From Rapana venosa (Eukaryota; Mollusca; Gastropoda; Neogastropoda; Muricidae): DNA of 64,000 nt. Position 1 is the first letter of the stretch; every line of letters begins with the position of its first letter. This document shows, piece by piece, positions 34,526 through 45,599 of this stretch. The stretch lies in the NCBI GenBank assembly GCA_028751875.1, contig CM054144.1:26640280-26704279 (forward strand), written 5' to 3'. The position numbers and the translations under genes were made by a program. The notes under the pieces are model-generated. The model did no database searches. It was not told the DNA's origin and saw nothing but the letters and a program-made list of their open reading frames with translations.

Positions 34526-35038
34526 TCACAAAAATATTGATCTCCTCAAGTGATGTGATAATGTTCTTGCTTGGTCAGGTGACTGCATGCAGCAAGCACA
34601 AAGCCGCCCCCTTTCAGGCACTGCTCTAGTCCTTGTCTTGTTCTTTGGTCTTGTCCTCTTTACCCTTGTCCTTTTCTTTGGCTTTGTCCTTTCTTTACCC
34701 TTGTCTTTCTCCTTCTCCGCTGGCTCTGACGACGGTGAGGGTGAGGGTGAAGAGGCGTCCTTGGATGTGCCCGCTTTGCTGGAGCTTCCAGCTCCTGAAC
34801 TGCCGCTGCCAGAGCCCACAGCAGCAGCGGCAGCAACCCCGCCGTGGAAAGCCGACAGTCCAGGCATGGCCATGTGAGCGTACAGGCTGGGAGAGAACCG
34901 CTGGCCGGGAGCCATGTGCATCATGGAGGGAGGGAACATGCCCACACCATCCTGACCCATCTGTTGAAGGTACTGCTGCTGCATCTGAGCGTAGTGCTGT
35001 TGCATTTGCATGAACTGCTGGCGCTGCAGCATCTCCAA
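34526..35038 (-). CDS. Met/Gln-rich protein, last exon
   Basis: The acceptor is ttgttacag at 35039-35047 (plus coordinates); the exon enters in phase 0. It encodes LEMLQRQQFMQMQQHYAQ and further Gln/Met-rich sequence (coiled or polar), then a Met/Pro/His segment (MFPPSMMHMAPG), an Ala/Gly/Ser run, a Ser/Pro stretch and a Lys/Glu-rich tail. As given, the frame runs to TGA 34526-34528 with a Lys/Arg tail ending SIFL. A one-base shift near 34691-34696 would instead give a repetitive Lys/Asp/Glu tail ending at TAG 34626-34628. That looks more natural because the preceding residues are of the same type. Either way the exon is terminal. The family was not recognised. Confidence 0.75.
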   Translation of the reverse strand: MEMLQRQQFMQMQQHYAQMQQQYLQQMGQDGVGMFPPSMMHMAPGQRFSPSLYAHMAMPGLSAFHGGVAAAAAVGSGSGSSGAGSSSKAGTSKDASSPSPSPSSEPAEKEKDKGKERTKPKKRTRVKRTRPKNKTRTRAVPERGRLCACCMQSPDQARTLSHHLRRSIFL

Positions 35039-37012
35039 CTGTAACAATGAAGATCACTGTCAGCATGAACTCTTAGCGCAGCAATGTTCCAACAACAAAA
35101 CTATAAGAATGCATATATCAATGTCACCATAAAAGAAAGCATATATCACCGTCACCATCAACACAGAATTTTCCACCTGCCATCAGCATGCAAGTGTTGA
35201 TATTGCCATATATCCAACCTAAAAACATAACGCACCATTAGTGCCGCAGCATTTCCAAACGTAACAACAAAACATTATCACATGCATGAACTGTTCATAC
35301 AGCAGTATCTCTGAATGTTATACATAGCTGCCACTTTCTGGAAATCAAAGGCAGTCAAGGGGGAGTATCCCTGTTATAAATATAACCCTAAGACATTGGC
35401 ATGGTAAAATTTGAACTTAAAATCATAATTTTTTTGTGGCTGTCCATTTCTTGTCTTATGTTGAAGCAATGACAATGCTATCTTAGCAAAAGCTGTGCAC
35501 AAAATCAAAGAATGATTTTTTTTGTGTATTTTAAAGTTCATTAGTGTTAAATAAGCTTTGTGCTGCTTTTGCAGTACCTTTGCACAGTCCACAAAGCAAG
35601 ATATTACTTCATATCATGTAATATTAGTCCTTCAGAAATCTGCCAATTTTCCACAAATGTTTACATCCAACCAAGAAAAACAGAAACCTTTTAACTTGCT
35701 ATCAATTTTTTTTAAAAACCAACAACAGCAGGGCTGCAAGTGACTAACCAACAATTCATGAAATGCTGTTCCACATCCACTGGTCATTAAATTCTTTGGC
35801 AAAATAGCAAAATTGGAATAAACAAATAATACATTTTCCTTTATAACATACAGCATTATTATGAACCTGACTGTTTACATCTTCAAACACCATAGCAATG
35901 TTTCAGGAATCCACAGAACATCTTCATCTTTGCGAAACAGGATATGTTAACTGTAAAAACGCACTTGCACTAAAATATTTTTATACGCCAAACTGAAACT
36001 AACAAACAAAACCAAAACCAAAACTGTAACAAACACAAATATTAAACAAACAATAGCCTGAAAAACTTAATACAACACACAATTCAAACTGAATGTAACA
36101 ATGCAACCAATTACCAGATTCAAATGCTGACAAAACCTTCTGTTGGTGCAAGAATCTGAAAAGTTAGTGCACTGTCCCACATTACTTCCAAAGCCAACAT
36201 GACACACACAGAATTTTCAATTTAACAGACCACTTTATACTTGTCCTATTCAAATTCAGCTACTGTATGTACTAGCATGAGTGTTAGAGATGCTTTCTAT
36301 CTGTTACATACGGTAAAATGTCACAGATGCTTGTTATTCACTCCTATGTAGTAACATTATTTTCAATCTTCCGAACTGCCAGGAATAAAAATGCTATTAT
36401 TCCATGTGGCAGAAATTAAATACAAATGAACTTTCATTCATAGCCATCTCCTCTCTCTCACCTGCTTATTCTGAACATTTTTACAGAAAAACTTGACATT
36501 CCAACAAATACCAAAACTAAAAGCAACCAGTTGGAAATCTATGATACAATTTAAGTCTAAATTTCAAACACTGGTGATAATTGGGTTATATGCCCATCTT
36601 TTTAAAAAACCAAAAAAAAACAGCGCTGCTCTGTGGGCATTTTTATTTGGATATTTGCCCACTTCAGAGAAGAGCTGCTTCATTCTGAAATGTAGCGAGT
36701 GTGCTAAAGTTTTCTCGTGACTTGAAACCCACACTTAAAATGACTTTCCTTTCCATTAAACACATATGTTGTTCTTTCCACAATGATAACGTTTGCATTT
36801 TAAAAAATCTTCACTGTCAATGAATCAACAATATACAATGATGCTCAAAAGGAGCAAAACATTGCCTTTTCTACAGAGAAAGGGATGGGGAACAAGAGAT
36901 CTCTCTACACAAAAGTACAGCAATGCAGAAATACAAGTAGCTCGAACATTTTGTAGCTCAAAACCTAGACATACACTAATTCAAAATATTGACATAGTAG
37001 ACGCTTGCTTAC

Positions 37013-37102
37013 CCTTCGCTGTTCTTCCTGGCGCTGTCGTATCTGCATCATGATGATACGTTGTAGATGCATCTGCAGCACTTCCTGGGGCATGTCCGGA
37101 TT
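37013..37102 (-). CDS. Met/Gln-rich protein, exon n-1
   Basis: It is bounded by tgtgtgcag (acceptor) and gtaagc (donor), is exactly 30 codons, and is phase 0 at both ends. It encodes NPDMPQEVLQMHLQRIIMMQ and then IRQRQEEQRR, strongly helical and continuous in character with the following exon. The plus-strand shadow frames have no splice support. Confidence 0.8.
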
Positions 37103-37766
37103 CTGCACACACACAACAGGACACCCTTCTGTCAGTAATGTCTCAAGTGGCTGGCAAACCAAACTGTTATAAATAAAAAAAAGTTTTAATCACAAGACAT
37201 CGTAAGAATTTAACAGAGATCACAAGATCTGACAAAAACCAAACTGGCAACATACATGAGCAGCAGGACTGCTGATAGTTGCACCCTCTACCAAAACTAG
37301 ATTTTTTTTTTCAATGATATGGTTTCATGTCAACACAGTAGACAGTATTGCCTGTGGAAAATAATCTACCTTGTTTTTTTAAAGATTAGTTTTTTCCTAG
37401 TTTCCGTACAACTGGAATTAGTTCCAGTTCCTTCACTGCAGCAGATTTTCAAGTATTCCTATCTCAGAACAGGCTGTAGCTGAGGCATAATTGTTCTGGT
37501 TTCTTTCTTTCCAAATGCTCACAAAAAAACAACACATCAATCAGTGATTAAACCAGTGACATGTATGCTGATTCCCTGGAGATATGCCTGTCACCAATTT
37601 GACAAACTCTCACTACTGACTACAATGCCCCATCACAACCAATGCCTTACCAATACAAATGATGTCTGGATAATGTAAAGCACATTTAACGCCCGTGTTA
37701 CTCTCTATGCTTTCTCTATATGTTATCTTGACCATTCACTCTGCAGACAACTAAGCAGCAACACAC

Positions 37767-37855
37767 CTGTTCTCTCAGATTCCTGGCGGTCTGGAGAAGG
37801 AATTCCTGGCTGAGGTAGTTTCCAAGACCAAAACCACCCTGCCCTCCAGGAGACA
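37767..37855 (-). CDS. Met/Gln-rich protein, exon n-2
   Basis: The acceptor is gtgtgcag and the donor gtgtgt. It enters in phase 1 (completing a Met codon) and leaves in phase 0. It encodes SPGGQGGFGLGNYLSQEFLL and then QTARNLREQ. The phases agree with both neighbours. Confidence 0.8.
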
Positions 37856-38305
37856 CTGCACACAATATCATGACATTTAAAATTTGACAAATTAAAACAA
37901 CAACAAAAACCAAATATCTAATTTCCAGCAAGCAAATAAAATAGACAAACGCGTGAAACTCAACACAACATCTTACAAGATCAGGTATATCCTTTCACTG
38001 ATTGAGTACTTTATACAATCATACTTGCGCAAGCAAATGTATCCACACACACACACAGATTCCATCATCCTTGAAATAAAAGAATTAAAAAAAGAGAGAA
38101 ATCAACTACAACACGTATCATTGAGCCTTCACCCATATGAAAGCACATGTATACACACACACATATAACAGACTCCATTATCTCCTGCATGTCTTTGAAC
38201 ATATATATGCAAAAGCTGAATAACAACATGCACAGACAAATTTGGACCCAGTTTTCTCATACTGCCCAAACATTCTGTCCCGGCATAACACAAAAGAAGA
38301 CTCAC

Positions 38306-38474
38306 TGTTCATACGCAGGCCCTTCTTCTCGTTCTCGTACTCCTCCCAGGCAGCCTTCTTCTCCTCCTCTGTCAGCTCCTGTTCCACCAGGTTCTCCAGC
38401 AAGGAGTCGTGCTCGTGTAGAGCCACAAACCAATCCTTCTGATCTCCAGACACTATCTCCGCTAACAACACATC
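38306..38474 (-). CDS. Met/Gln-rich protein, exon n-3 (gene continues upstream)
   Basis: The acceptor is tgcttgcag and the donor is gtgagt. The exon enters in phase 0 and leaves in phase 1. It encodes DVLLAEIVSGDQKDWFVALH, then an acidic helical stretch with LTEEEKKAAWEEYENEKKG. With the next three exons this gives about 287 residues. The combination of an acidic helix, a Gln/Met-rich coiled segment and a low-complexity charged tail is typical of metazoan nuclear cofactors. That is inference; no named domain was recognised. Earlier exons would lie further right, in or beyond the gap at 38800-39299; none was found there. Confidence 0.8.
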
Positions 38475-38799
38475 CTGCAAGCACACAAACACATACATGT
38501 CAGTGTACATTCTCTCTCACACACACAAAGTGACAACAGGATAAAAGAAGAGTTACTGGATTACGATAGCTGGTTGATGTGTGCATGTGTGAATGTGCAC
38601 AACTGTGTGTTTTGAATTGCAAATTAATACAGCCACAGAACTGATTAATCTTCCTGTAACCATGACAACAGCAGCCTGTACTTTCCACTACAACCACAGC
38701 CAACCACAGGTGCTGAGATTGTGGGGAGGACTTTTCCATCACATACGTAGTGACACTGGCGACACTCATGTACAATGATACACTTTTGTCCACATTAAC

Positions 38800-39299
38800 N
38801 NNNNNNNNNNNNNNNNNNNNNNNNNNNNNNNNNNNNNNNNNNNNNNNNNNNNNNNNNNNNNNNNNNNNNNNNNNNNNNNNNNNNNNNNNNNNNNNNNNNN
38901 NNNNNNNNNNNNNNNNNNNNNNNNNNNNNNNNNNNNNNNNNNNNNNNNNNNNNNNNNNNNNNNNNNNNNNNNNNNNNNNNNNNNNNNNNNNNNNNNNNNN
39001 NNNNNNNNNNNNNNNNNNNNNNNNNNNNNNNNNNNNNNNNNNNNNNNNNNNNNNNNNNNNNNNNNNNNNNNNNNNNNNNNNNNNNNNNNNNNNNNNNNNN
39101 NNNNNNNNNNNNNNNNNNNNNNNNNNNNNNNNNNNNNNNNNNNNNNNNNNNNNNNNNNNNNNNNNNNNNNNNNNNNNNNNNNNNNNNNNNNNNNNNNNNN
39201 NNNNNNNNNNNNNNNNNNNNNNNNNNNNNNNNNNNNNNNNNNNNNNNNNNNNNNNNNNNNNNNNNNNNNNNNNNNNNNNNNNNNNNNNNNNNNNNNNNN
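38800..39299. other. assembly gap (500 N)
   Basis: Exactly 500 N, a placeholder length. Sequence on the right begins inside a SINE-A copy, so the missing piece includes at least the rest of that element. Confidence 0.99.
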
Positions 39300-39545
39300 G
39301 CACAGGGGGCCTCGGTTTATAGTCTCATCCGAAGGACTTTGAGACGGTGTGTTATAAGCTCGTGCGTTGCACACGGGGCCTCTGTTTATACTCTCACCTG
39401 AAGGACTTTCGGGGGAGTGAAGTCAGAACTGATGTTAACTCCCGGGGGAAAATCCCTTTGAACTGGCGTCTCGGTAGCGTTTCAAACCGGGCCGTTCAAT
39501 CACTAACTCACCGCTCTAGCCTTCAGGCTGTCCCGTCTCCAGAGT
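39300..39545 (-). mobile_element. SINE-A copy 8, cut by the gap, with internal duplication
   Basis: The block ggcctcggtttatagtctca with aaggactttg occurs at 39307-39343 and again, slightly changed, at 39378-39412. The head end (cttcaggctgtcccgtctcc) is intact, but the B box is mutated. The 3' part is lost in the gap. Confidence 0.75.
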
Positions 39546-39749
39546 TGTCTAAAAATTACTTTCGTTAAACCGACCCCATTTAGGGTATCCATCCCATTTC
39601 TGGCCTATACCGTAATCTCATGTAGGTCATCTAGTCTTCTTTCAGTAGTTTTATCTTTTTCAGACGTTCTGAACTTAATTGTCGTTACTTTGTTGAATCA
39701 ATGTGTTAAGCAGTGTGTGACTGACCTCATGAAAAAAGAAACTGGCGCT

Positions 39750-39844
39750 GACGTGTGTGTGTGTGTGTCTGTCTGTGTGTGCATGCATGCGTACTGGCGT
39801 GTGTGTTGTGTGTGTCTGTGTCTGTGTGTGCATGCATGCGTACT

Positions 39845-39889
<45 letters not shown>

Positions 39890-39945
39890 TGTGTGTGTGC
39901 GTGCGTGCGCGCGCTTGCATGCGTGCGCGATTGTGTGTCTGCATG
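39750..39945. repeat. (GT)n array with duplicated block
   Basis: GT repeats in which gtgcatgcatgcgtactggt-like sequence occurs twice (39779-39798 and 39828-39848). Confidence 0.9.
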
Positions 39946-40680
39946 TGCACACGAGCTTGCACGTATATATTTGTATTATATACATATCCCTGTTTCAGAA
40001 TAAGCAGCGACGGTGACCACACAATATCTGTAAGCCTTGGAACCACACACAGAACAGCTCTGGAACAGCGGGTTGAACGTATAACCATAAAGACTTGCAG
40101 AATGTCTTGTGGATATTTTCACGAGCTTGTGATCGATCGTTTCAGATATGCCTTGTGCCATACATCAGTTCTTGTACAGTCTTTGTAGTGCTCTACACTG
40201 CAACCATCTTGAATTGACATTATTGCATTTGATCGCTGTATAGGTTTTGTGCGTAATGATTCAAGTGCTGCATTTTTTTCAGCTTGTACATATATTTTAA
40301 ACTGAAGTGTGTATCTGTTCAGTTTCTTTTTTTTTCTTTTCTTTTTTAGAGAACACCCTAACTTTGCAAAATTACTGTGACTGTTTTGGGCAGATTAATC
40401 CTTGTTATGTAGGTTTATTATGATTCATTTTCTGTGTATGAACTGACATCGGTATAAAAGTTGCTGCTACTTTGTTGTAGGTAATCTAGTCTTGGTGAAG
40501 TTAAATGTAGGCCTATTTTTATGGCTTAATATTGGAGTACAACCTTGTTTTTAGTAAGACTTCTGCCGCCATTGTAGAAAAACGAAAGACTCTGTCACAC
40601 AGTAGACAGTTCTGAGAGGCAGTTAGTTTCTTTACTACAAAAGAAATTGGGTAAGGACAGAGCAGGTAAGCTACAAGTAT
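39946..40680. other. no gene seen
   Basis: AT-rich mixed sequence with no splice-bounded frame. Confidence 0.4.
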
Positions 40681-40684
40681 TGTT

Positions 40685-41015
40685 ATTGTTGTTGTTCATG
40701 GTGTTGTTGTTGTTGTTTCGTGTTCGGTGGCCCAAAATAACACCCACTTTTAACTCATCACACCTAGAAATCACCGTTAGACGTAATTATAAACTGGGTG
40801 AGAAATTTGTGAGCATGACAATTTTTCAAGTACCTTGCAATAATATAGGCAGCCATACACCAACTTCAGATGATTTTTCTCTTCTTTACTTAAAGGAGAG
40901 TGCTCTTTTGAAAGAGAGTGCATAATTATTGTTATGCTAAGGGGTAGTTATGTCTGAAGACAATCTTGATATCACTTTTTAAAGCATAACAACAATCTTA
41001 ATGTGACGTAATGGG
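40685..41015 (-). mobile_element. family F repeat, copy 2
   Basis: In reverse orientation it shows the (GTT)n tail, a caccttgcaataataggcagcc-like block (read as taccttgcaataatataggc), ccaacttcagatgat and ggagagtgctctttt, and ends in taagggttatgttg-like sequence, in the same order as at 50825-51165. Confidence 0.65.
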
Positions 41016-41084
41016 CCACAACTGCTCGTGTAGAACAGAAGACACGAACATGTGAGGCATCCTTGCTGATTCATTTTCTTAAAA

Positions 41085-41087
<3 letters not shown>

Positions 41088-41115
<28 letters not shown>
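41088..41115. repeat. (CAT)n microsatellite
   Basis: About eight CAT triplets, followed by a loose CAA-rich stretch to 41195. Confidence 0.85.
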
Positions 41116-41365
41116 ATCCTCATCAACAATACCACGAACAACAATAACAACAAAGGCAACAGAAATAAACACAACAAAAACAGCAACAAAAGCCAAAGAT
41201 GGAAGATGGATTTTTACCCGTCTATTACGATCAGTGTAACAACTATTGTTGAGCTAGACAAAACCAGTGATCATGTTCTCGTTTTCTTCAGAAACTACAA
41301 TAAAGAAAGAGTCACTATTTCAGGTGTGTGTGCGTTTTCATTTACATAATTATAGAAGGGACTCT

Positions 41366-41400
41366 GTGTGTGTGTGTGGTGTGTGTGTGTGTGTGTGTGT

Positions 41401-41442
<42 letters not shown>
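41366..41442. repeat. (GT)n microsatellite
   Basis: GT repeats with two GGT breaks, ending at a SINE-A 3' tail. Confidence 0.95.
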
Positions 41443-41444
<2 letters not shown>

Positions 41445-41785
41445 CATTTATTATTTTATATCGAGAATAATGGAATAAACACTCATGTGCTTTTTCTCAT
41501 CCAGTCCCCGTGTGGACAGTTATGTAAATTTTGTCACCCGTTCCCACCGGCACACAATAGCCTACCATTCCGAAAAAGCGGAATGGGTTTTACCGTGTGC
41601 GCAAGATGGTCTGCGTGCGTTCACACACGGGACCTTGGTTTATAGTCTCATCCGAAGGACTAATGGGGAGAGTGGAGTTGGCACTGATGTTAACTCCAGA
41701 GGAAAAATTATCTTGAACACGATTCGAACTCGGGTCAGCAGATCACGAATGCATCACGCTAACCACCAGGCTATCCCGTCCCCCC
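41443..41785 (-). mobile_element. SINE-A copy 9, full length
   Basis: It runs from the tcgagaataatggaataaac 3' end to the head (B box complement gattcgaactcgggtcagc, then ccaggctatcccgtcccc). GT arrays flank both ends. Confidence 0.88.
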
Positions 41786-41815
41786 TCGTGCGTGCGTGCG
41801 TGTGTGCGTGCGTGC

Positions 41816-41872
<57 letters not shown>

Positions 41873-41900
41873 GTGTGTGTGTTGTGTCTGTGTTGTGTGT
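41786..41900. repeat. (GT)n/(GTGC)n microsatellite
   Basis: GTGC then GT repeats starting at the head end of SINE-A copy 9. Confidence 0.95.
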
Positions 41901-42294
41901 CCATCACAAAGAGATGAGTGCAGCAGACATCGTTTTCTACAGAAGGGGAAGAAATCTACAAATGATACACAGAGAGACTGGTACGGTCTGTCATTCCTAT
42001 TTACTGTGAAGAGAGATTTATTTTGTCACCTCTTCTATTTCCCATCTTTTGTCAAAACCTGTATACCTTTACCCACGACCCACCCCACACACCCACTCTG
42101 TATTTGTCTTTTGTCTGTTGGCTATAGTATTAACAGAAGTCACGAAGAATTGTATTGTTATAGCTGAAGATTCACGGTGCATAAAAACACGAACAGTCTC
42201 TACAATATAGGTTTCCTATGGGTAAACAATAGCTGCCTTTATTTGATACTGTTTCTTTTCTGCACGCAACACATACAACAACATAAGCAACAAC

Positions 42295-42332
42295 AACAAC
42301 ACAACACAACACACCACACACGCACGCACGCA

Positions 42333-42370
<38 letters not shown>
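42295..42370. repeat. (CA)n microsatellite
   Basis: CA repeats that run straight into a headless SINE-A copy, as if the array replaced the head. Confidence 0.95.
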
Positions 42371-42595
42371 CCTTCGGATGAGACTATAAACCGAGGCCCC
42401 GTATGCAAAAGCACGCAGAACATCTTGCGCACACGATAAAACCCGTTCCACTTTTCGGAAGAGTATGTGTGTGCCGGTGGGAATGGATGACCAAATTTAC
42501 AAACTGCATTCACACGGGGACTGGATGTTTTTAAAAAAAAAAGCCCATGAGTGCTTATTGCATTATCCTCGAAATAAAAGAATAAAATAAAAAGT
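42369..42595 (+). mobile_element. SINE-A copy 10, head missing
   Basis: It starts at catccttcggatgagactat and ends with cctcgaaataaaagaataaa. The head is replaced by (CA)n. Confidence 0.8.
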
Positions 42596-43404
42596 ACATA
42601 AATATAAAATAAGCAAACAAGCAAGCAAGCGCGCACACACACACGCACGCGCGCACGCGCGTGCGCGCACACGCACACACACACACGACACAAGTACAAA
42701 AAGGTAGCGCGTCAGGATATGGGATCTGTCACACAATCAAAAGTTAAGGAATTCCCGAAGCGGCAAACTGTTCACTAGCCAGTGTCTGTTTTCCCCGCAT
42801 AGTGTAGGACTTTAAACACCCGCCGCCCTCAGCCATTTCATGCCCGTATAAACTGAATTTACGCTTCTTGCATAGCTTTACTAATGTCCTCCATCCAGAG
42901 GGACTTGTTAGCATACGTTCTTGGTTATTCCTTCCCACCCCAACCCCCACTCCTCTCTACACATTTGCTGCTGCTGTTACTGTTGTTGTTTATGAGGAGG
43001 CGGAGGAGGAAGAGGAGATGGTGGTGGTTGTGGTGGAAATAGTGGTGGAAGCGGTGGTGGTGGTGGTGATGATGAAATGATGATTACGTTAACGATTTCC
43101 GCTGCTGTCATAGTACAAGGGCTGTTAATGTTGATAGCTGTCTTTACATTCACCTGTCCCGCAGTCTAATAGACCGTTAGAGCACCCCTGAAGATTTTGA
43201 TGGCTGTAGTTGCAGGCGAAATTGCTGCTGCTGCTGCTGCTGCTGCAGCTACTGCTGCTAGTGTACTGCTGCTGCTGCTGCGACAAAAATTATCCAATTG
43301 CCAAAGCAAATATCCCACAGTATTTAATTTGGTTGAATTCGAACAGACCAAGTTGGCTTAAATAAAATAACTACGCCACCACCTCCAAAAAACAACAATA
43401 GTTC

Positions 43405-43410
<6 letters not shown>
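42596..43410. other. upstream region of the secreted-protein gene
   Basis: It contains alternating (CA)n/(CG) at 42625-42695, a GGT/GGA-rich stretch at 42998-43080, and (GCT)n at 43221-43282. No coding evidence. Confidence 0.45.
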
Positions 43411-43490
<80 letters not shown>

Positions 43491-43503
43491 CTCTCTCTCT
43501 GTC
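43410..43503. repeat. (CTGT)n-(CT)n microsatellite upstream of promoter
   Basis: CTGT then about 70 bp of CT. It lies about 40 bp upstream of a TATA box; (GA/CT) tracts near promoters can exclude nucleosomes or bind GA-binding factors, but nothing here proves that. Confidence 0.9.
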
Positions 43504-43539
43504 TATTACAATAATTATGCAGGGCTACAGGGACAGGGT

Positions 43540-43547
43540 TATATAGG
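43540..43547 (+). promoter_or_regulatory. TATA box of the secreted-protein gene
   Basis: TATATAGG lies 123 bp before the start codon at 43663. Transcription would start about 30 bp downstream, near 43570, leaving a 5' UTR of about 90 nt. The position fits, but no start site is proven. Confidence 0.5.
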
Positions 43548-43662
43548 CCAATAACATGGACAAACAGGCCGACAGTGGCGGAGACAGGAGACACTGGGTG
43601 ACAGGCTGGCTACCCCCCATGAAGCTCGATCAGAGCAGACAAGGAATATTCTACATGTCAGG

Positions 43663-43731
43663 ATGCATGTCGACTATTGGAGCGTGTTCCTGTGTGTGCT
43701 GTGTTTGTTGTGTTCTGCGGTGCAAAGTCAG
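43663..43731 (+). CDS. secreted Pro/Gln-rich protein, exon 1 (signal peptide)
   Basis: ATG at 43663 opens 23 codons that end at donor gtaagc (43732). The peptide is a clear signal sequence: MHVDYWS, then the hydrophobic core VFLCVLCLLC, then SAVQS/Q as the likely cleavage site. Phase 0 out. Together with the eight following exons (to 53353) it gives a protein of about 900 residues. After the signal peptide come a short N-terminal part with two Cys (exon 2), a very long Pro/Gln/His/Ser-rich middle (exons 3-5), and a C-terminal part with ten Cys (exons 7-9). No transmembrane segment follows, so it should be secreted. I do not recognise the family. An extracellular matrix, capsule or defence role is possible but not shown. 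Confidence 0.75.
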
Positions 43732-44190
43732 GTAAGCTAGTTCCAGATTGTGGATTCTTTTTTCATTCATTCAATCATTCATTGATTCGGTTAGCTAGTT
43801 AGTTAGTTAGTTAGCAGGCTAGTTAGTTAGTTAGTTGGTTAGTTACTTAGTTACTTAGGTAGGTGATTGATTGTTTGGTTGGTTTGTTTTTGTATTTGTT
43901 CATTACTTTTCTTATTTTTCTATCATTATCTGTTTTCATTTATTTGCTTCTATATAGTGCTGGTTTTTTTTCTGTGGTGGTGTGAAATGGTGTGTTGTGC
44001 GGCGTTGGTGTCGTGTTGTGCGCGCGTGCTGCTTGCTTGCGCGTGTGTGTACATGTGTGTGTCCGCGCGCTTGCGTGCGGTGCATGCATGCGTGTGTGTG
44101 CGTGTGTGTCTGTTCGCGCGCGCTTGCGTGCATTCATGCGTGTGTGTATGTGTGTGCGGATCATGGCTTGACTGTGTTTGAAAGGAACAG
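43732..44190 (+). other. intron 1 with (TTAG)n
   Basis: It contains about 16 loose TTAG copies (43788-43862) and (GT)n-rich sequence, and ends at aaaggaacag. The acceptor has a weak pyrimidine tract; the next AG, 12 bp further, is also in frame. Confidence 0.55.
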
Positions 44191-44329
44191 GGGAGTGAAG
44201 ACCAGTACAAATTCTGGGAGCTGAACTTCATTGCTAAGGGCGGCTGCAGAGACAGGGCCACTGGCTGTGGCCTCTCTGGCGAGGATCCCTACGGCAGCCA
44301 CAGCAACAGATTTCCCTACGGGAGAAATG
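44191..44329 (+). CDS. secreted Pro/Gln-rich protein, exon 2
   Basis: Phase 0 in, phase 1 out (donor gtcagt at 44330). It encodes GSEDQYKFWELNFIAKGGC, RDRATGC and GEDPYGSHSNRFPYGRN. Two Cys lie seven residues apart. The sequence looks like structured mature N-terminus. The exon sits alone between T-rich introns. Confidence 0.7.
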
Positions 44330-45049
44330 GTCAGTATTGTGTTAGGTAGCAGGGAACGAAGAGTGATACATTGGATCTAGCACTGAAACAAAAATGAATG
44401 TGAATCCTTGCGATTGTTTTGTTTGTTTTTGTTTTTTTTGTTTGTTTTTTGTTTGGTTTGGTTTGTTTCGTTGTTGTGTATGTAGCTTGTGCGTTGTTGA
44501 GTGGTGGGGGGGGTGTTTTTTTTCTGCTTTTTTTTCGTTTTTTGCCGTGTTTTGTGGCGGGTGGAGCTGGGTTATCGACGTCCTGTAAAGAAGGTTGTGT
44601 GGAAGTGGTGTGTGTGTTGTAAGATGTGTTGTTTTCTGTCGTCTTGTCGGCTGATCTGTCGATACTGGATGGTGTGTGATGTAGTCTTCGTGGATGCATT
44701 TGGGCTGGAGCAGCCTAGTGTCTTCTCTTGCACACGGTGAGTTACATAGTCCAGTCCGCTGAAAGAAAGATTTAACAAAACGATGATTGTTAATGGAAAG
44801 ACTAACTTAAACGAGAAGAAAGCAATAACGATCACAAAGTGGGAGATGGAAACAAACCAAAGAAAGTAAGTTATTGGTCATGAGCAGCTTAGTTCTTCTA
44901 TATGAACATGATACGAAAGGTGTGGCTAGTTTCCTTTTGCCACGGTACACATGAAAGGATCTGCATCCAACTCAATCTAACTAATGCAAATAACGACGAC
45001 TAAAAAAGTAACCAAAACAGCACAAGGTCAAAGTGGAAACAGCGATATT

Positions 45050-45272
45050 TGTTCATTTATTTATTTACGTTTCCTTTTATTTTGAGTGTAAAGAAATCGG
45101 GAATCGTGTGCTTTTTTACATTCAGTCTCCGTGTACATGCAGTTTGTAAATGTTGTCATCCGTTCCCATCTACTTTCCTACTCTTTCGAAAGACGGAGTT
45201 GGTTTTAACATGTGTGCAAAATTCTCTGCGTTCGTTTTCACTCGGGACCATGATTTATAGTCTCATCCCATG
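45050..45272 (-). mobile_element. SINE-A copy 11, head missing, in intron 2
   Basis: The 3' end and body (gtgcttttttacattcagtc, gttgtcatccgttccc, tttatagtctcatccc) are diverged from the other copies. This suggests an older insertion within intron 2 of the secreted-protein gene. Confidence 0.7.
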
Positions 45273-45599
45273 TGATAGAAGTAAGAAAAGAGTCCTTGTT
45301 TTTTTTTTTTTTTAAAGTTAATCCAGAAGACTGGAATGCCATTTTAAACTCAAAGAATCCTTAGTATCGCCAAGTCAATGAATACAATTTTGCAAAAAAG
45401 AACCTTATGTAGTCTATCCACGACACCAACTTTAAAAGTTATAACATTATAAATCATGATTCTTATCAATGATATGCCTGTCAGGATTACAATTGCCCTT
45501 CATGGGATGATTGAGGTATTTTGACTCGACTTGACTTGACATGACTCGACTTGAATTGACATCAATATCGTCTACTCTGATTGACATTTTATGGCACAG

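Noticed and set aside
38500..39374. Frames crossing the first N gap
   Set aside because: They consist of unknown residues. The same applies to 58373-59099.
39755..40188. Cys/Val-rich frames over GT arrays (also 41328-42009, 42172-42699, 16960-17334)
   Set aside because: Translations of (GT)n, (CA)n and (GATA)n microsatellites and SINE-A.
43788..43862. Telomere-like repeat
   Set aside because: The unit is TTAG, loosely repeated, not TTAGGG; it lies in an intron.
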